From: Candidatus Kutchimonas denitrificans
Lineage (GTDB): Bacteria > Gemmatimonadota > Gemmatimonadetes > Palauibacterales > KS3-K002
NCBI GenBank assembly: GCA_011774835.1
Contig: JAACAK010000120.1
Coordinates: 47,046 to 111,045, forward strand
Reading direction: 5' to 3'
Length of the DNA: 64,000 bases
Shown here: one piece after another, positions 1 to 8,273 of the stretch
How positions within the stretch are numbered: position 1 is the stretch's first letter
Layout of the letters: each line of letters begins with the position of its first letter
Program-made: the position numbers and the translations under genes
The notes under the pieces: model-generated
Databases searched by the model: none
Told to the model about the DNA's origin: nothing
Seen by the model: the letters and a program-made list of their open reading frames with translations, nothing else

Positions 1-194
1 TGGCGCGAACCCGTAACTGGCCACAATATATTCGGCCACGGGCAAACTGCGAGAAGGCTCGCGAAGTCGCAAAACGCCACCCTCGGCGGCGCTGCCGCCC
101 GGTGTTGCCCGCACCCACGGCACGAGCCGCAAGGATCACGCCCGAGTCAGGGTTCGAACCGGCGCCAGCGAGGGCGTCAGGAACGTGACGATCG

Positions 195-1259
195 GTGAAG
201 CCCTTGAGCTCGACACCGGTAGCCGCACGCTCAACAGAGACCGTCGGTCCGTTCAGGCCCGCCTGGTGGCTGCGTGGGCCACATCGCCAGACAGTATGGG
301 CTCGGCTCGTCCGTGGCCACCCGCAGGTGTCCACGACCCGAGCGCGCTGGACCACTCCCGACGGTGATTTCCTCGACATCGATTTCGTCGATGGCCCGAT
401 CGGCTCACCGCAGTTGCTCGCGCTTCATGGACTCGAGGGCTCGTCGGAACGGAAGTATGTGCGTGGCCTGCTCTCGTTGGCCAAAGCACGAGGCTGGCGG
501 GGCCTGGGGCTCAATTTCCGCGGGTGTAGCGGCCAGCTCAACCGGGCGCCGCGTCTCTACCACTCCGGCGAGACGAGCGACCTCGGTTGGGTGATCGGTC
601 AGCTGGCCAAGCGCGACCCGGGAGCGCCGATTCTGCCCGTTGGTGTGTCGCTGGGCGGCAACGTCTTGCTCAAGTGGCTGGGAGAAGAGGGCGTTCAGGC
701 TCCGGACGAAGTGCGCGCGGCCGTGGCGATCTCGGTGCCGTTCGACCTCGGCGCCTCGGCGGCCCGGATGTCACGCGGCCTGGGTCGGCTTTACACCCGG
801 TTCTTCCTGCGCACCCTCAAGCCCAAGGCGCTGGCCAAGGCCCGTGAGTACCCCGAGCTCCTGGATGAGCGCGCCGTCCGTCGGGCGAGGAACTGGCGCG
901 CTTATGACGAAGCGGCAACGGCGCCCTTGCACGGCTTCGAGAGCGCCGAGGACTACTGGGAACAATCGAGCTCGATTCATTATCTGGATCGGATCCGGCG
1001 GCCCGCCCTGCTGATCAGCGCAAAGGACGACCCGTTCCTACCGGCCTCCTGCCTGCCCCACGATTCGGTGAGCGGGTCCGAGTGGCTGCAGGCGGAGTTC
1101 ACCCACCGGGGCGGCCACGCCGGGTTCGTGGCGGGTCGTTACCCGTGGCAAACGATCTATTGGGCGGAACGGCGAGCGGTGGACTTCCTGGCCCAATACG
1201 TCCCCACCCTACGCCCCGTGTGGACGGCGAAAGGAGTGGACGAACGGTTAGAGGCCTGA
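195..1259 (+). CDS. yheT: YheT-like alpha/beta hydrolase
   Basis: Predicted cytoplasmic serine hydrolase of the YheT/COG0429 group (esterase-like, substrate unknown), 354 aa, the usual length. The family N-terminal motif RPAWWLRGPHRQT is at residues 21-33. An oxyanion-type HGLEGSS lies near 79. The nucleophile elbow VGVSLGGN puts Ser at about 152. An Asp in the SAKDDPFLP segment and a His in HRGGHAGF complete a plausible triad. The start is GTG; a weak AGGA lies about 14 nt upstream, so the exact start is uncertain, but homologues begin a similar distance before the RGPHRQT motif. It stands alone and is convergent with the minus-strand genes that follow. Confidence 0.88.
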   Translation: MKPLSSTPVAARSTETVGPFRPAWWLRGPHRQTVWARLVRGHPQVSTTRARWTTPDGDFLDIDFVDGPIGSPQLLALHGLEGSSERKYVRGLLSLAKARGWRGLGLNFRGCSGQLNRAPRLYHSGETSDLGWVIGQLAKRDPGAPILPVGVSLGGNVLLKWLGEEGVQAPDEVRAAVAISVPFDLGASAARMSRGLGRLYTRFFLRTLKPKALAKAREYPELLDERAVRRARNWRAYDEAATAPLHGFESAEDYWEQSSSIHYLDRIRRPALLISAKDDPFLPASCLPHDSVSGSEWLQAEFTHRGGHAGFVAGRYPWQTIYWAERRAVDFLAQYVPTLRPVWTAKGVDERLEA

Positions 1260-1279
1260 ACGGCAGCGGTTCAAGTACT

Positions 1280-1307
1280 CCCCACTCCCGACTCCCCACT
1301 CCCTACC
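1280..1307. repeat. tandem 7-bp C-rich array (4 units)
   Basis: Four 7-bp units CCCCACT, CCCGACT, CCCCACT, CCCTACC fill the gap between two convergent gene ends. The minus strand has four runs of at least three G spaced 3-4 nt apart, which fits a G-quadruplex pattern. Related arrays occur near 15.6, 16.2, 19.2 and 61.5 kb. Confidence 0.8.
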
Positions 1308-1311
1308 GCTT

Positions 1312-1980
1312 CTACGTGTCCGTCGATTCAATGTAGATCCGGGTTTCCGGTCCGGCGAATCGGATCACCAGGATCACCCATGCCGGCTTGCGCTGCTCGC
1401 CTCGATAGGCGGGCCAGAACGTCAAGTCGTCGAGAAGACGCGATCCCGCCGACATGACCTCATCGCTCGACGCCTCCGCGTTTCGGTTCTCCAAGATCCA
1501 CCCTTCCGGCCCCACCTTCACACGAACCCGGTAGCGGCCGCGCAGGTCCGGGTACTCGTTGATGATCCGGTTCACCACGACCCGATCGTTCCGCAGTCGG
1601 GGCGGGTAGCTGGCTCGGGTCACCAGATCGAAGTTCACCGGTACGCGGACCAGAGCGGGCACGGGATCTCCCCCGGACCGGGCGGGCTCGAATCGCATCT
1701 GCTCGCCGATCCAGCGCGCCGCATCGTCCAATTCCTCATTGCCCGAGCTGCTGGCAAGACGCACCTGCCTCACATATCCCTCCTCATCCACCCGGACCAG
1801 AAGCACGACCTCGGCCTCGAAGCCGGCTCCGACCGAGCGCATGGCACGGGTGATCTCTTCCCTGTTAATGAGGACCGGAGCGATATCGTAGGCAGGCTGC
1901 GCCTGGCGGCCGCTGCAACTCGGGAGGGCGAGAACGGCCGCAACGAAGATCGTAATGAACTGGCCGAAGCGCTTGCACAT
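1312..1980 (-). CDS. lipoprotein with two TonB-C-like domains
   Basis: 222 aa. The ATG at 1980 is chosen because it gives an AGGAG 8 nt upstream and a lipoprotein signal peptide with lipobox LPSC (Cys22). Two repeats of the TonB C-terminal pattern follow, each with a V-x-V-x3-G-[YW]-[VI] strand, an SS-x-[ED]-E segment, then a FxPA-like turn and a V-P-V/V-I-R strand: about residues 36-130 and 132-215. There is no N-terminal transmembrane anchor of the TonB type and no proline-rich spacer, so this is not a classical energy transducer. Function unknown; probably periplasmic and membrane-anchored. It is the last gene of the minus-strand run. Confidence 0.72.
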   Translation of the reverse strand: MCKRFGQFITIFVAAVLALPSCSGRQAQPAYDIAPVLINREEITRAMRSVGAGFEAEVVLLVRVDEEGYVRQVRLASSSGNEELDDAARWIGEQMRFEPARSGGDPVPALVRVPVNFDLVTRASYPPRLRNDRVVVNRIINEYPDLRGRYRVRVKVGPEGWILENRNAEASSDEVMSAGSRLLDDLTFWPAYRGEQRKPAWVILVIRFAGPETRIYIESTDT

Positions 1981-2056
1981 GATGAAGACTCCTGCACCGG
2001 GCGCCTTCACCATCATTCAGCGCGGGCGCCCGGCGCGCAAGCTCCCCATTCAATCG

Positions 2057-2944
2057 CTACTGACGACGGCGCGTCGGCACGTCGAACAGCAGATTCCCTC
2101 CCTCGGTGGGCGCGATGATGACGTTCCCCTCCTTCTCACCCACCATCTGAAGCGTCTGCATATAGTAGTACGACAGGTACTCGGGCGTCAGGCTCTCGCC
2201 GATGATGTTCTGCGCGTCCCGTATGCCCAGCGCCTCCTCCCGCTTCTGCTGGGCCTGCTCCGTGACGATCTCCGTCTGGAACTTCTGCGCCTGGACCTCC
2301 TGCTCGCGCTGCAGCTTCAGCTCGATCGCCTCGCGAACCGCCGGCGGCGGCTGGATCTCGCGCACGAAGAAGCGGACGACCTGGATTCCCTTGGCGCCCA
2401 GCTCTTCGTCCATCAGCTCCTCCACTCGCGACGCGATCCGCAGCCGATCCGTCGACAGGATCTCGGCACCGCTCAGCTCGGCGATCGCATCGCGCAGCGC
2501 GGTTCGGAACGTCGTGTACACGTACTCGTTCACGTCCCGCATGTCGCCGACCACCAGGAACAGGTCAACCACCTTAGCGGGAAGTACCCGGTAGCGATAG
2601 GCGGCGTCGACCGTGATCGTCAGCTGGTCCGAGGTCAGCGCCTGCGCCTGCTCGCTGCCGCCGCCCGCCGGGTACTGGATCTCGCGCGTCGGATACGTGA
2701 AGTACTGCCTCCAGAACAGTGCCGGCGCGGCGAAGTACAGCCCCTGCCCGAACGATTCGTCCACCACGTTACCGGTGATCGGGTTCTGCAGTACGGCCAC
2801 CTCGTAGTCCGCTACCGTGGTGCAGGAAAACGGCATCGTCACCAGGAAAAGCGCCACCGCGGCCGCGGGCACCATCGCCAGCGCCTTGCCCAACGACGGC
2901 CGCTTCATCTGCCGGAACTCTCGGGGGATGATTGGATCAGACAT
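2057..2944 (-). CDS. SPFH/Band 7 (prohibitin-like) membrane protein
   Basis: 295 aa. One N-terminal transmembrane helix (about residues 20-40) is followed by an SPFH domain with the typical Y-x-V-A-V-L-Q opening, then a long charged helical region rich in Q, E and K (about 200-255). Such proteins form large membrane-bound oligomers and often scaffold or regulate proteases. The ATG at 2944 is preferred over a GTG three codons upstream because an AGAGGTGG lies 5 nt before it. It follows the 2966-3427 gene after 21 nt, so the two are probably co-transcribed. No FtsH or NfeD partner is visible nearby, so the specific role is unknown. Confidence 0.85.
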   Translation of the reverse strand: MSDPIIPREFRQMKRPSLGKALAMVPAAAVALFLVTMPFSCTTVADYEVAVLQNPITGNVVDESFGQGLYFAAPALFWRQYFTYPTREIQYPAGGGSEQAQALTSDQLTITVDAAYRYRVLPAKVVDLFLVVGDMRDVNEYVYTTFRTALRDAIAELSGAEILSTDRLRIASRVEELMDEELGAKGIQVVRFFVREIQPPPAVREAIELKLQREQEVQAQKFQTEIVTEQAQQKREEALGIRDAQNIIGESLTPEYLSYYYMQTLQMVGEKEGNVIIAPTEGGNLLFDVPTRRRQ

Positions 2945-2965
2945 GTAAACCACCTCTCTGCTTGT

Positions 2966-3427
2966 TTATGGTCTCTCGTTCTCGTCCTCTCTTACACTCG
3001 ACTCGTCCCCGCGCCGCCACGTCGCTACGGCCACCGCCACGGCCACCAGCAGCCAGCCGAGAGCCAGGCCGCGGCCCGCCGTGCGACCGGCGCCCAGGAC
3101 GCCGACGGAAATCACCAGCACCAACATCGAGGCGATCCCCACGGCGAACACCGCGACCCCTTCCCACCAGCGTCGCACCCGCGACGCCGTCAGGCCGGCG
3201 GCCACCGCCATCCCGAGGATCGCCAGCGGGATCGCCAGAAGGATCGGGGCCGGCTCGCTGCAGCCGCCCAGCAGCGGGCAGCCCACCGCGGCTCGCCCGA
3301 GACCGCGGCCCGCCAGGTGACCGAGCACGAATCCTCCGGGCGCCAGCGCCGCGGCGCGCCAGCAGGCGGCGACCAGGCTATCCGGCGGCGTCGATCCCCT
3401 GCTTCTCTCTTTCGCGCCGGATGCCAT
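2966..3427 (-). CDS. hypothetical small membrane protein
   Basis: 153 aa, not recognised. Hydrophobic segments lie at about residues 25-40, 62-82, 90-113 and 120-138, with a charged C-terminus, so it is predicted to be an integral membrane protein with about four helices. The only ATG (3427) lies inside the 3' end of the MetS-like gene, a 50-nt overlap, and the sequence before it is pyrimidine-rich with no Shine-Dalgarno, so translation would rely on coupling or on another start. Codon use is ordinary for the region. Confidence is moderate. Confidence 0.5.
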   Translation of the reverse strand: MASGAKERSRGSTPPDSLVAACWRAAALAPGGFVLGHLAGRGLGRAAVGCPLLGGCSEPAPILLAIPLAILGMAVAAGLTASRVRRWWEGVAVFAVGIASMLVLVISVGVLGAGRTAGRGLALGWLLVAVAVAVATWRRGDESSVREDENERP

Positions 3428-3503
3428 ATCTGAGGAGGAAGACGAAGCCGCCCCACACGAACCCGCAGGTCAGGATCATCACGATGACAGCGCTGCTGTT
3501 CAT
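3378..3503 (-). CDS. MetS-like small subunit of an NSS amino-acid transporter
   Basis: 41 aa. A short polar N-terminus, one transmembrane helix (residues 5-25) with the sequence VIVMILTCGFVWGGFVFLL, then a basic tail. The S-A-x-V-M-x(5-7)-W-G-G pattern is that of the MetS-type small subunits (methionine/alanine importer family), which in Corynebacterium are needed by the NSS transporter MetP. The internal ATG at 3503 is preferred over an upstream start because the homologous part begins there. It lies 53 nt after tryptophanase; an NSS transporter gene is 4.8 kb upstream in the same transcriptional direction, and the two may work together (inference). Confidence 0.7.
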   Translation of the reverse strand: MNSSAVIVMILTCGFVWGGFVFLLRYGIRREREKQGIDAAG

Positions 3504-3556
3504 GTCGAGCACGCCCTTTCCGATGTACCGCCGACCGAGCTGGCCCGGCGGTCCGG

Positions 3557-4948
3557 TCACTCCTCTACCGGTTCGAACCGAGCCGTGAAGTGCCGCAGAA
3601 ACGGCGATTCGTAAGCGATTCGGTAGCCCCGGATCGCCTCGCGGCGGCGCCAGACCTCGATGAACGCCTCGACCACGTAATCGATGTGGCTCTGAGTATA
3701 AACTCGCCGCGGGATCGCCAGTCGCAACAGCTCCTTCTCCGCCGGGCGTTCCTCGCCCGACTCCGCCTCCCGATGGCCGAACATCACGCTGCCGATCTCG
3801 ACCCCCCGGATGCCGGCCTCCCTGTACAGCTCCACGGCCAGCGCGATTCCCGGGTAGGCGAGCGGCTCGACGTGCGGCAGGAACGCCGCCGCGTCGATGT
3901 AGATCGCGTGACCGCCCGGCGGCTGCACGATCGGCACGCCCTCGGCCGATATATGGCGACCCAGATAATCGGTCGACGCGATCCGATACTGCAGATAGTC
4001 CTCCTGCACCACCTCCTCCAGACCCACCGCGATCGCCTCCAGATCCCGGCCCGCCAACCCTCCGTAGGTCGGATAGCCTTCCGTCAGGATCAGAAGATCC
4101 TTCTCCTGCCGGGCCAGGTCCCCGTCGTTCGTGGCCAGAAAGCCGCCGATGTTTCCCAACCCATCCTTCTTCGCTGACATCGTACAGCCATCGGCGTGCG
4201 ACATCAGCTCGCGGGCGATCTCGGCCACCGAGCGATCACCATATTCCGGTTCGCGCAGCTTGATGAAGTACGCGTTCTCCGCGAAGCGACAGGCATCGAT
4301 GTAGAGCGGCACACCATGACGACGGCAGATCGCGGACACCGCGCGCACGTTTTCCATCGAAACCGGCTGGCCGCCGCCCGAGTTGTTGGTGATCGTCAAC
4401 ATGACCAGCGGCACCTTGTCGGGACCCTCCCGATCGAGCAGCGCCTCCAGCGCGCCGGCATCCATGTTCCCCTTGAACGGATGGCGCTCCGAGGTGTCGG
4501 CAGACTCCGGGCAGGGCAGATCCAGCGCCTCGGCCCCGCGATACTCGATGTTGGCACGCGTCGTATCGAAATGCGTGTTGTTGGGCACGATCTGGCCCGG
4601 CTCGCACGTCACGCTGAACAGGATCCGCTCCGCGGCTCGCCCCTGGTGCGTCGGAATGATGTGCTCGAACGGAAAGCAGCGCTTCACCGATTCCTCGAAC
4701 CGGTAATACGACGGGCTCCCCGCGTACGACTCGTCCCCGCGCATCAGCGCCGCCCACTGGTGCGAGCTCATCGCGCCCGTGCCGCTGTCGGTCAGCAGGT
4801 CGATCAGCACGTCCTCGGCCTGGAGCAGGAAGACGTTGTATGCCGCAGCGCGGATCTTCTCCTCGCGCTCGGACCGCGTCGTCATGCGGATCGGCTCGAC
4901 CGCCTTGATCCTGAATGGCTCGATAATCGTTTTGATCGCCATCGTCAC
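3557..4948 (-). CDS. tnaA: tryptophanase (L-tryptophan indole-lyase)
   Basis: PLP-dependent beta-eliminating lyase, 463 aa, colinear with E. coli TnaA. Conserved parts are LLTDSGTGAM (about 51-60), the PTHQGR turn (99-104), TxTxNSGGGQPVS, the DACRFAENAYFIK segment, and the PLP lysine in SAKKD (Lys261). The C-terminal GVEIGS segment matches tryptophanase; tyrosine phenol-lyase has M-E-R-G with its substrate-binding Arg there, so tryptophan cleavage to indole, pyruvate and ammonia is favoured. The start is GTG at 4948 (overlapping the preceding stop) or ATG at 4942. It is translationally coupled to the HD protein upstream and followed by the MetS-like gene. Confidence 0.93.
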   Translation of the reverse strand: MTMAIKTIIEPFRIKAVEPIRMTTRSEREEKIRAAAYNVFLLQAEDVLIDLLTDSGTGAMSSHQWAALMRGDESYAGSPSYYRFEESVKRCFPFEHIIPTHQGRAAERILFSVTCEPGQIVPNNTHFDTTRANIEYRGAEALDLPCPESADTSERHPFKGNMDAGALEALLDREGPDKVPLVMLTITNNSGGGQPVSMENVRAVSAICRRHGVPLYIDACRFAENAYFIKLREPEYGDRSVAEIARELMSHADGCTMSAKKDGLGNIGGFLATNDGDLARQEKDLLILTEGYPTYGGLAGRDLEAIAVGLEEVVQEDYLQYRIASTDYLGRHISAEGVPIVQPPGGHAIYIDAAAFLPHVEPLAYPGIALAVELYREAGIRGVEIGSVMFGHREAESGEERPAEKELLRLAIPRRVYTQSHIDYVVEAFIEVWRRREAIRGYRIAYESPFLRHFTARFEPVEE

Positions 4949-5547
4949 ACCGAATCGCTCTGACTGTCATCGCTCCCCAGCAGACCGAGCTCGTCCGCGA
5001 TCTCGCGCATCGCCTCGATCACCAGCTGCACGTGCTCGTTGAAGTCGACCCCCAGCTCCTCGATCCCTTTCTTCACGTCTTCCCGGTTGACCCCGCGGGC
5101 GAAACTGGAATCCTTCAGCTTCTTCTTGACCGACTTGACCTTCAGATCGGCCAGCCCGTTCGGGCGAACCAGCGCGCAGGCGGTGAGCAGACCGGTTAGC
5201 TCGTCGACGGCGAACAGCGTCTTCGCCATCCGACTCTCGCGCGGCACCCCCGTATAGTCGGCGTGCCCCATTATCGCCTGCCGCATCTCCTCCGGATAGC
5301 CTTTCTCTTTCAGAATCGCCACACCGGTGGAAGGGTGCTCGTCGTCAGGCTTGCGTTCGTCGTTGGGCCAGCGCTCGTAGTCGAAGTCGTGGAGCAGCCC
5401 GGTGATTCCCCACAGCTCCTCGTCCTCCCCATATTGCCGGGCGTAAGCCCGCATCGCCGCTTCGACGGCGTACATGTGTCGACGCAGATTTTCGTTGGCC
5501 GTGTACTCGTGCATCAGGGCGAGCGCTTCGTCGCGATTCAGTTCCAT
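4945..5547 (-). CDS. HD-domain hydrolase (COG2316-like)
   Basis: 200 aa. The metal-binding HD pattern is present: an early His in RRHMYAVEAAM, His-Asp in GLLHDFDYERWP, a His in DEHPSTG, a His in IMGHADY and an Asp in FAVDELTG. This matches the small predicted HD-superfamily hydrolases, whose substrate is mostly unknown. GGGAG lies 9 nt before the ATG. The stop overlaps the GTG start of tnaA, so the two are likely co-translated. Whether it works on a nucleotide is not shown by the sequence. Confidence 0.83.
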   Translation of the reverse strand: MELNRDEALALMHEYTANENLRRHMYAVEAAMRAYARQYGEDEELWGITGLLHDFDYERWPNDERKPDDEHPSTGVAILKEKGYPEEMRQAIMGHADYTGVPRESRMAKTLFAVDELTGLLTACALVRPNGLADLKVKSVKKKLKDSSFARGVNREDVKKGIEELGVDFNEHVQLVIEAMREIADELGLLGSDDSQSDSV

Positions 5548-5607
5548 TTCCTCGACTCCCGCTTCTTTAGGCTATACACCGCAACCGTTCAGGTATTCGG
5601 CCCTCGC

Positions 5608-6297
5608 TCAAACGGTGTGCGCGCTGGGGCACAGCTCCTCCAGCGGACAACCGTCGCACTTCGGCTTCCGCGCGTGGCATGTATAACGTCCGTGCAGCAC
5701 CATTCTGAGCCCGAAGCTGTTCCACCGCTCCTGAGGTACGACCTCCATCAGGTCGCGCTCGATCTTCTCCGGCTCGCTCGCCTCCGTGAGCTCGAGGCGC
5801 TGAGAGACACGCTTGACGTGCGTGTCAACGACGATCCCCTCGTCGATGCCGAAGCCCGAGCCCAGGATGACATTCGCCGTTTTGCGGCCGATCCCCGGCA
5901 GCTCGACCAGTTCCTCCAGCGTCTTCGGCACCTCGCCATCGTGCCTTTCCACCAGCGCCCGGGCGAAGCCGAGGATCGATTTCGTCTTGTTGCGGAAGAA
6001 GCCGGTCGACCGGATCTCCTCCTGGAACTCTTCCGGGTCGGCATCGGCGTAATCCTCCGCGCTCTGGTATTTCTTGAAAAGGTCCCGAGTCACCTCGTTC
6101 ACACGCGCGTCCGTGCACTGCGCGGAGAGGATCGTCGCCACCGCCAGCTCCAGCGGGTTGCTGAATTCCAGCTCGATCTGGGCCGGGTAGGCCTCAGCCA
6201 GCCGCTGGACGATCGCCGCAGCTCGATCGGCGGCGGCCTGCCCCGATCGCTTCCCCCCGCTCGATCCTCCGTTTCCCGTCTTCTTCCTGGCTGACAC
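5608..6297 (-). CDS. nth: endonuclease III
   Basis: DNA glycosylase/AP lyase for oxidised pyrimidines, 229 aa. It has the helix-hairpin-helix LPGIGRKTANVIL with the catalytic Lys, the catalytic Asp in VDTHVKRVSQRL, and a C-terminal 4Fe-4S cluster motif C-x6-C-x2-C-x5-C in the last 30 residues. The GTG at 6297 is chosen because an AAAGGA lies 9 nt upstream; the open frame extends further but that part overlaps the 3' end of the preceding gene. A basic, glycine/serine-rich N-terminal tail of about 20 residues precedes the fold. It starts 29 nt after the site-2 protease gene ends. Confidence 0.95.
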   Translation of the reverse strand: MSARKKTGNGGSSGGKRSGQAAADRAAAIVQRLAEAYPAQIELEFSNPLELAVATILSAQCTDARVNEVTRDLFKKYQSAEDYADADPEEFQEEIRSTGFFRNKTKSILGFARALVERHDGEVPKTLEELVELPGIGRKTANVILGSGFGIDEGIVVDTHVKRVSQRLELTEASEPEKIERDLMEVVPQERWNSFGLRMVLHGRYTCHARKPKCDGCPLEELCPSAHTV

Positions 6298-6326
6298 GGT
6301 CGCTCGTCCTTTCGGTCGTCCTTCGA

Positions 6327-7451
6327 TCAGTGAAGCTGCTGGTACCGATCCAGCCAGCCCGCGATGTCGGCGCGCGTGATCACGCCCTCCAGGTGATCGT
6401 GATCCATGACCAGCGCACGTCCCACCCCTACGCTCTCCAGCTTGCTCAACACTTCCGCAAGCGAATCCTCCGCCCTCACCGTCACGGCATCGCTGACCGG
6501 CATCATCGTGGCCGCCACCGTCGTCGTCGGCCATTTCTCCCGCTCGACGCCCTTGACCTGGCTCAGCGTGATGACACCGAGCGTCTTGCCATCGCCGTCC
6601 TCCACCGGGAACGCGTTGTAGCGCCGTTTGAGAAAGTAGTCGTCGACCACGTCACGCAACGTGAGCCCGGGCCTCACCGTCTCAGGGCTGCGGGTCATCG
6701 CCTCCCGCACCTGCACGCCTTCCAGGATACGCCGCAGCACCAGCTGTCGATATCCGGACTCCGCCGCCTGGATCAGGAACCAGCCGATGAACACCAGCCA
6801 CATCCCGCTGACCAGGTAGCCGCCGAACAGGTTCAATATGCCCACCCCCACCATGAGCAGTCCAAAGCCGCGACCGCTGTACGCGGCCCAGCGGGTCGCC
6901 CGGCGGATGTCCTTCGAGAAGTGCCATACGGCAGAACGGAACAGCCGTCCTCCGTCCAACGGGAAGCCCGGTATGAGATTGAAGACGGCGAGGATGAAGT
7001 TGAGAAGCGCCAGGTAATCGGCCACACCGGTCAGCGCCGGTGTGGCACCCAGCTCGCGGCCCAGCTGGGCCAGACCGAGAAAGAAGAGTCCCAGCACCGC
7101 GCTGGAGAACGGTCCGACGATGGTGATCAGGAACTCGTCGCGCGGCGTTTCCGCGTTGGCACGGATGCGGGCCAGCCCGCCGAAGACGAAGAGCGTGATC
7201 CCGTCCACCGGGATGCCCCGCGCCCGGGCCACCGCCGAGTGAGCCACTTCGTGTAGAAAGACGGAGCCGAAGAAGAGCACCGCTCCGGCCCACGCCATGA
7301 TCACGTATTCCACTGGCTCGAGACCGGGAACCCGGCGTGGAAACTCCGATTGGGCGAACGTCCAGAGCACCAGCAGGAACACGACGAACCAGGAGAGATC
7401 GATGCGGACCTCGAAACCGAAGATGCGGCAGAAACGGATCCCGGTAGTCAT
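6327..7451 (-). CDS. site-2 protease (M50) with two CBS domains
   Basis: 374 aa intramembrane zinc metalloprotease of the SpoIVFB/Rip3-like class. It has about six transmembrane segments, the HEVAH zinc motif (His67, Glu68, His71), the second-site motif N-L-I-P-G-F-P-L-D-G-G-R (Asp166 as third ligand), then two CBS domains in the C-terminal 130 residues that may sense adenylates. The ATG at 7451 overlaps the stop of the upstream gene (ATGA), and the longer open frame beyond it is in another gene. Substrate unknown; regulated proteolysis of a membrane-bound factor is typical of the family. Confidence 0.92.
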   Translation of the reverse strand: MTTGIRFCRIFGFEVRIDLSWFVVFLLVLWTFAQSEFPRRVPGLEPVEYVIMAWAGAVLFFGSVFLHEVAHSAVARARGIPVDGITLFVFGGLARIRANAETPRDEFLITIVGPFSSAVLGLFFLGLAQLGRELGATPALTGVADYLALLNFILAVFNLIPGFPLDGGRLFRSAVWHFSKDIRRATRWAAYSGRGFGLLMVGVGILNLFGGYLVSGMWLVFIGWFLIQAAESGYRQLVLRRILEGVQVREAMTRSPETVRPGLTLRDVVDDYFLKRRYNAFPVEDGDGKTLGVITLSQVKGVEREKWPTTTVAATMMPVSDAVTVRAEDSLAEVLSKLESVGVGRALVMDHDHLEGVITRADIAGWLDRYQQLH

Positions 7452-8248
7452 TCGCGGTCCCGCTCGTTCAGCTGCAGCCTGACGTGGTCCAGCGAGGTCG
7501 GTCCGACATCGACCGCAGACGATTCGGCCGCTGCGTCCGCCTCGACTCGTTCCGCCGCCTCGGGGTATCGCTCCATGTACCAGAGCGATGCCAGCGCTAG
7601 GCTGACCGCCTCCGAGGGTCGGCCGAGGGAATAGAGGCCGGCCAGATCGGCTCCGGGGATATCCGATCGAAAGGCATCGGGCTCGGAGCCGGACAGCTCT
7701 TCGAGCTCCACCGTCAGGCCGGCCGTACTGAAACCCGGCCGGTCGGCGCGCATCCCGAGGACCAGCAGGATCTCGATCACCGATCGATCCCCGTCGCGAT
7801 CGGTCCGCACGAACATGCCCTCGACCGGCTCCGGCGGGTCGTTGGCGATGACGTCGGCCCAGAACAGGTTGCGCGGCAGCTCGATGTAAAGGCCGCCTCG
7901 CGCGCCGGGCGACCAGCCCGAAAGGTCTGGCGGGTCCTCGACCAGACTCCGCGCCAGCGCCTCCTCGAGCGTGACCAGCTGGAGCCCGGAGCGCCAGAAA
8001 TGGAAGCAATGATAAAGGGTGTCCAGATAGCGATCGAACGCGGCCATCTCCGCCGTCTCCGGGACCAGCCGGCCGATCAGGTGCGCCACGCTCTCCAGCT
8101 GCGCGAAGCGGTCGCGCTTCCCGGCTTCGATCCCTCTACGCTCCGCCTCTGCAGCGATCGTCGGGAATTCGTCCTCCGCCAGCTTGGTGCTCCCGAACAC
8201 CAGCTCGTATGGCGTCAGCCGACCGGATTCCGACCGCCGATCCCTCAT
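7448..8248 (-). CDS. hypothetical protein, 266 aa
   Basis: Not recognised. It is soluble, acidic and mostly helical in its first 110 residues, followed by a mixed region containing VEGMFVRTDRDGDRSVIEILLVLGMRADRPGFS, which looks like a beta-rich core. There is no signal peptide or transmembrane segment. A strong GAGGAG precedes the ATG, and the stop overlaps the start of the site-2 protease gene, so the two are translationally coupled and may be functionally linked. Confidence 0.75.
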   Translation of the reverse strand: MRDRRSESGRLTPYELVFGSTKLAEDEFPTIAAEAERRGIEAGKRDRFAQLESVAHLIGRLVPETAEMAAFDRYLDTLYHCFHFWRSGLQLVTLEEALARSLVEDPPDLSGWSPGARGGLYIELPRNLFWADVIANDPPEPVEGMFVRTDRDGDRSVIEILLVLGMRADRPGFSTAGLTVELEELSGSEPDAFRSDIPGADLAGLYSLGRPSEAVSLALASLWYMERYPEAAERVEADAAAESSAVDVGPTSLDHVRLQLNERDRE

Positions 8249-8273
8249 GCGCCGCTCCTCGGCCCACCTCGCA

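Noticed and set aside
145..178. GGTTCGAACC T-loop-like sequence that might mark a tRNA
   Set aside because: The flanking 5-bp stems do not pair on either strand and no acceptor stem is found.
1955..3433. 492-aa plus-strand ORF
   Set aside because: Antisense to the SPFH protein and neighbours; arginine/histidine-rich composition typical of high-GC shadow frames.
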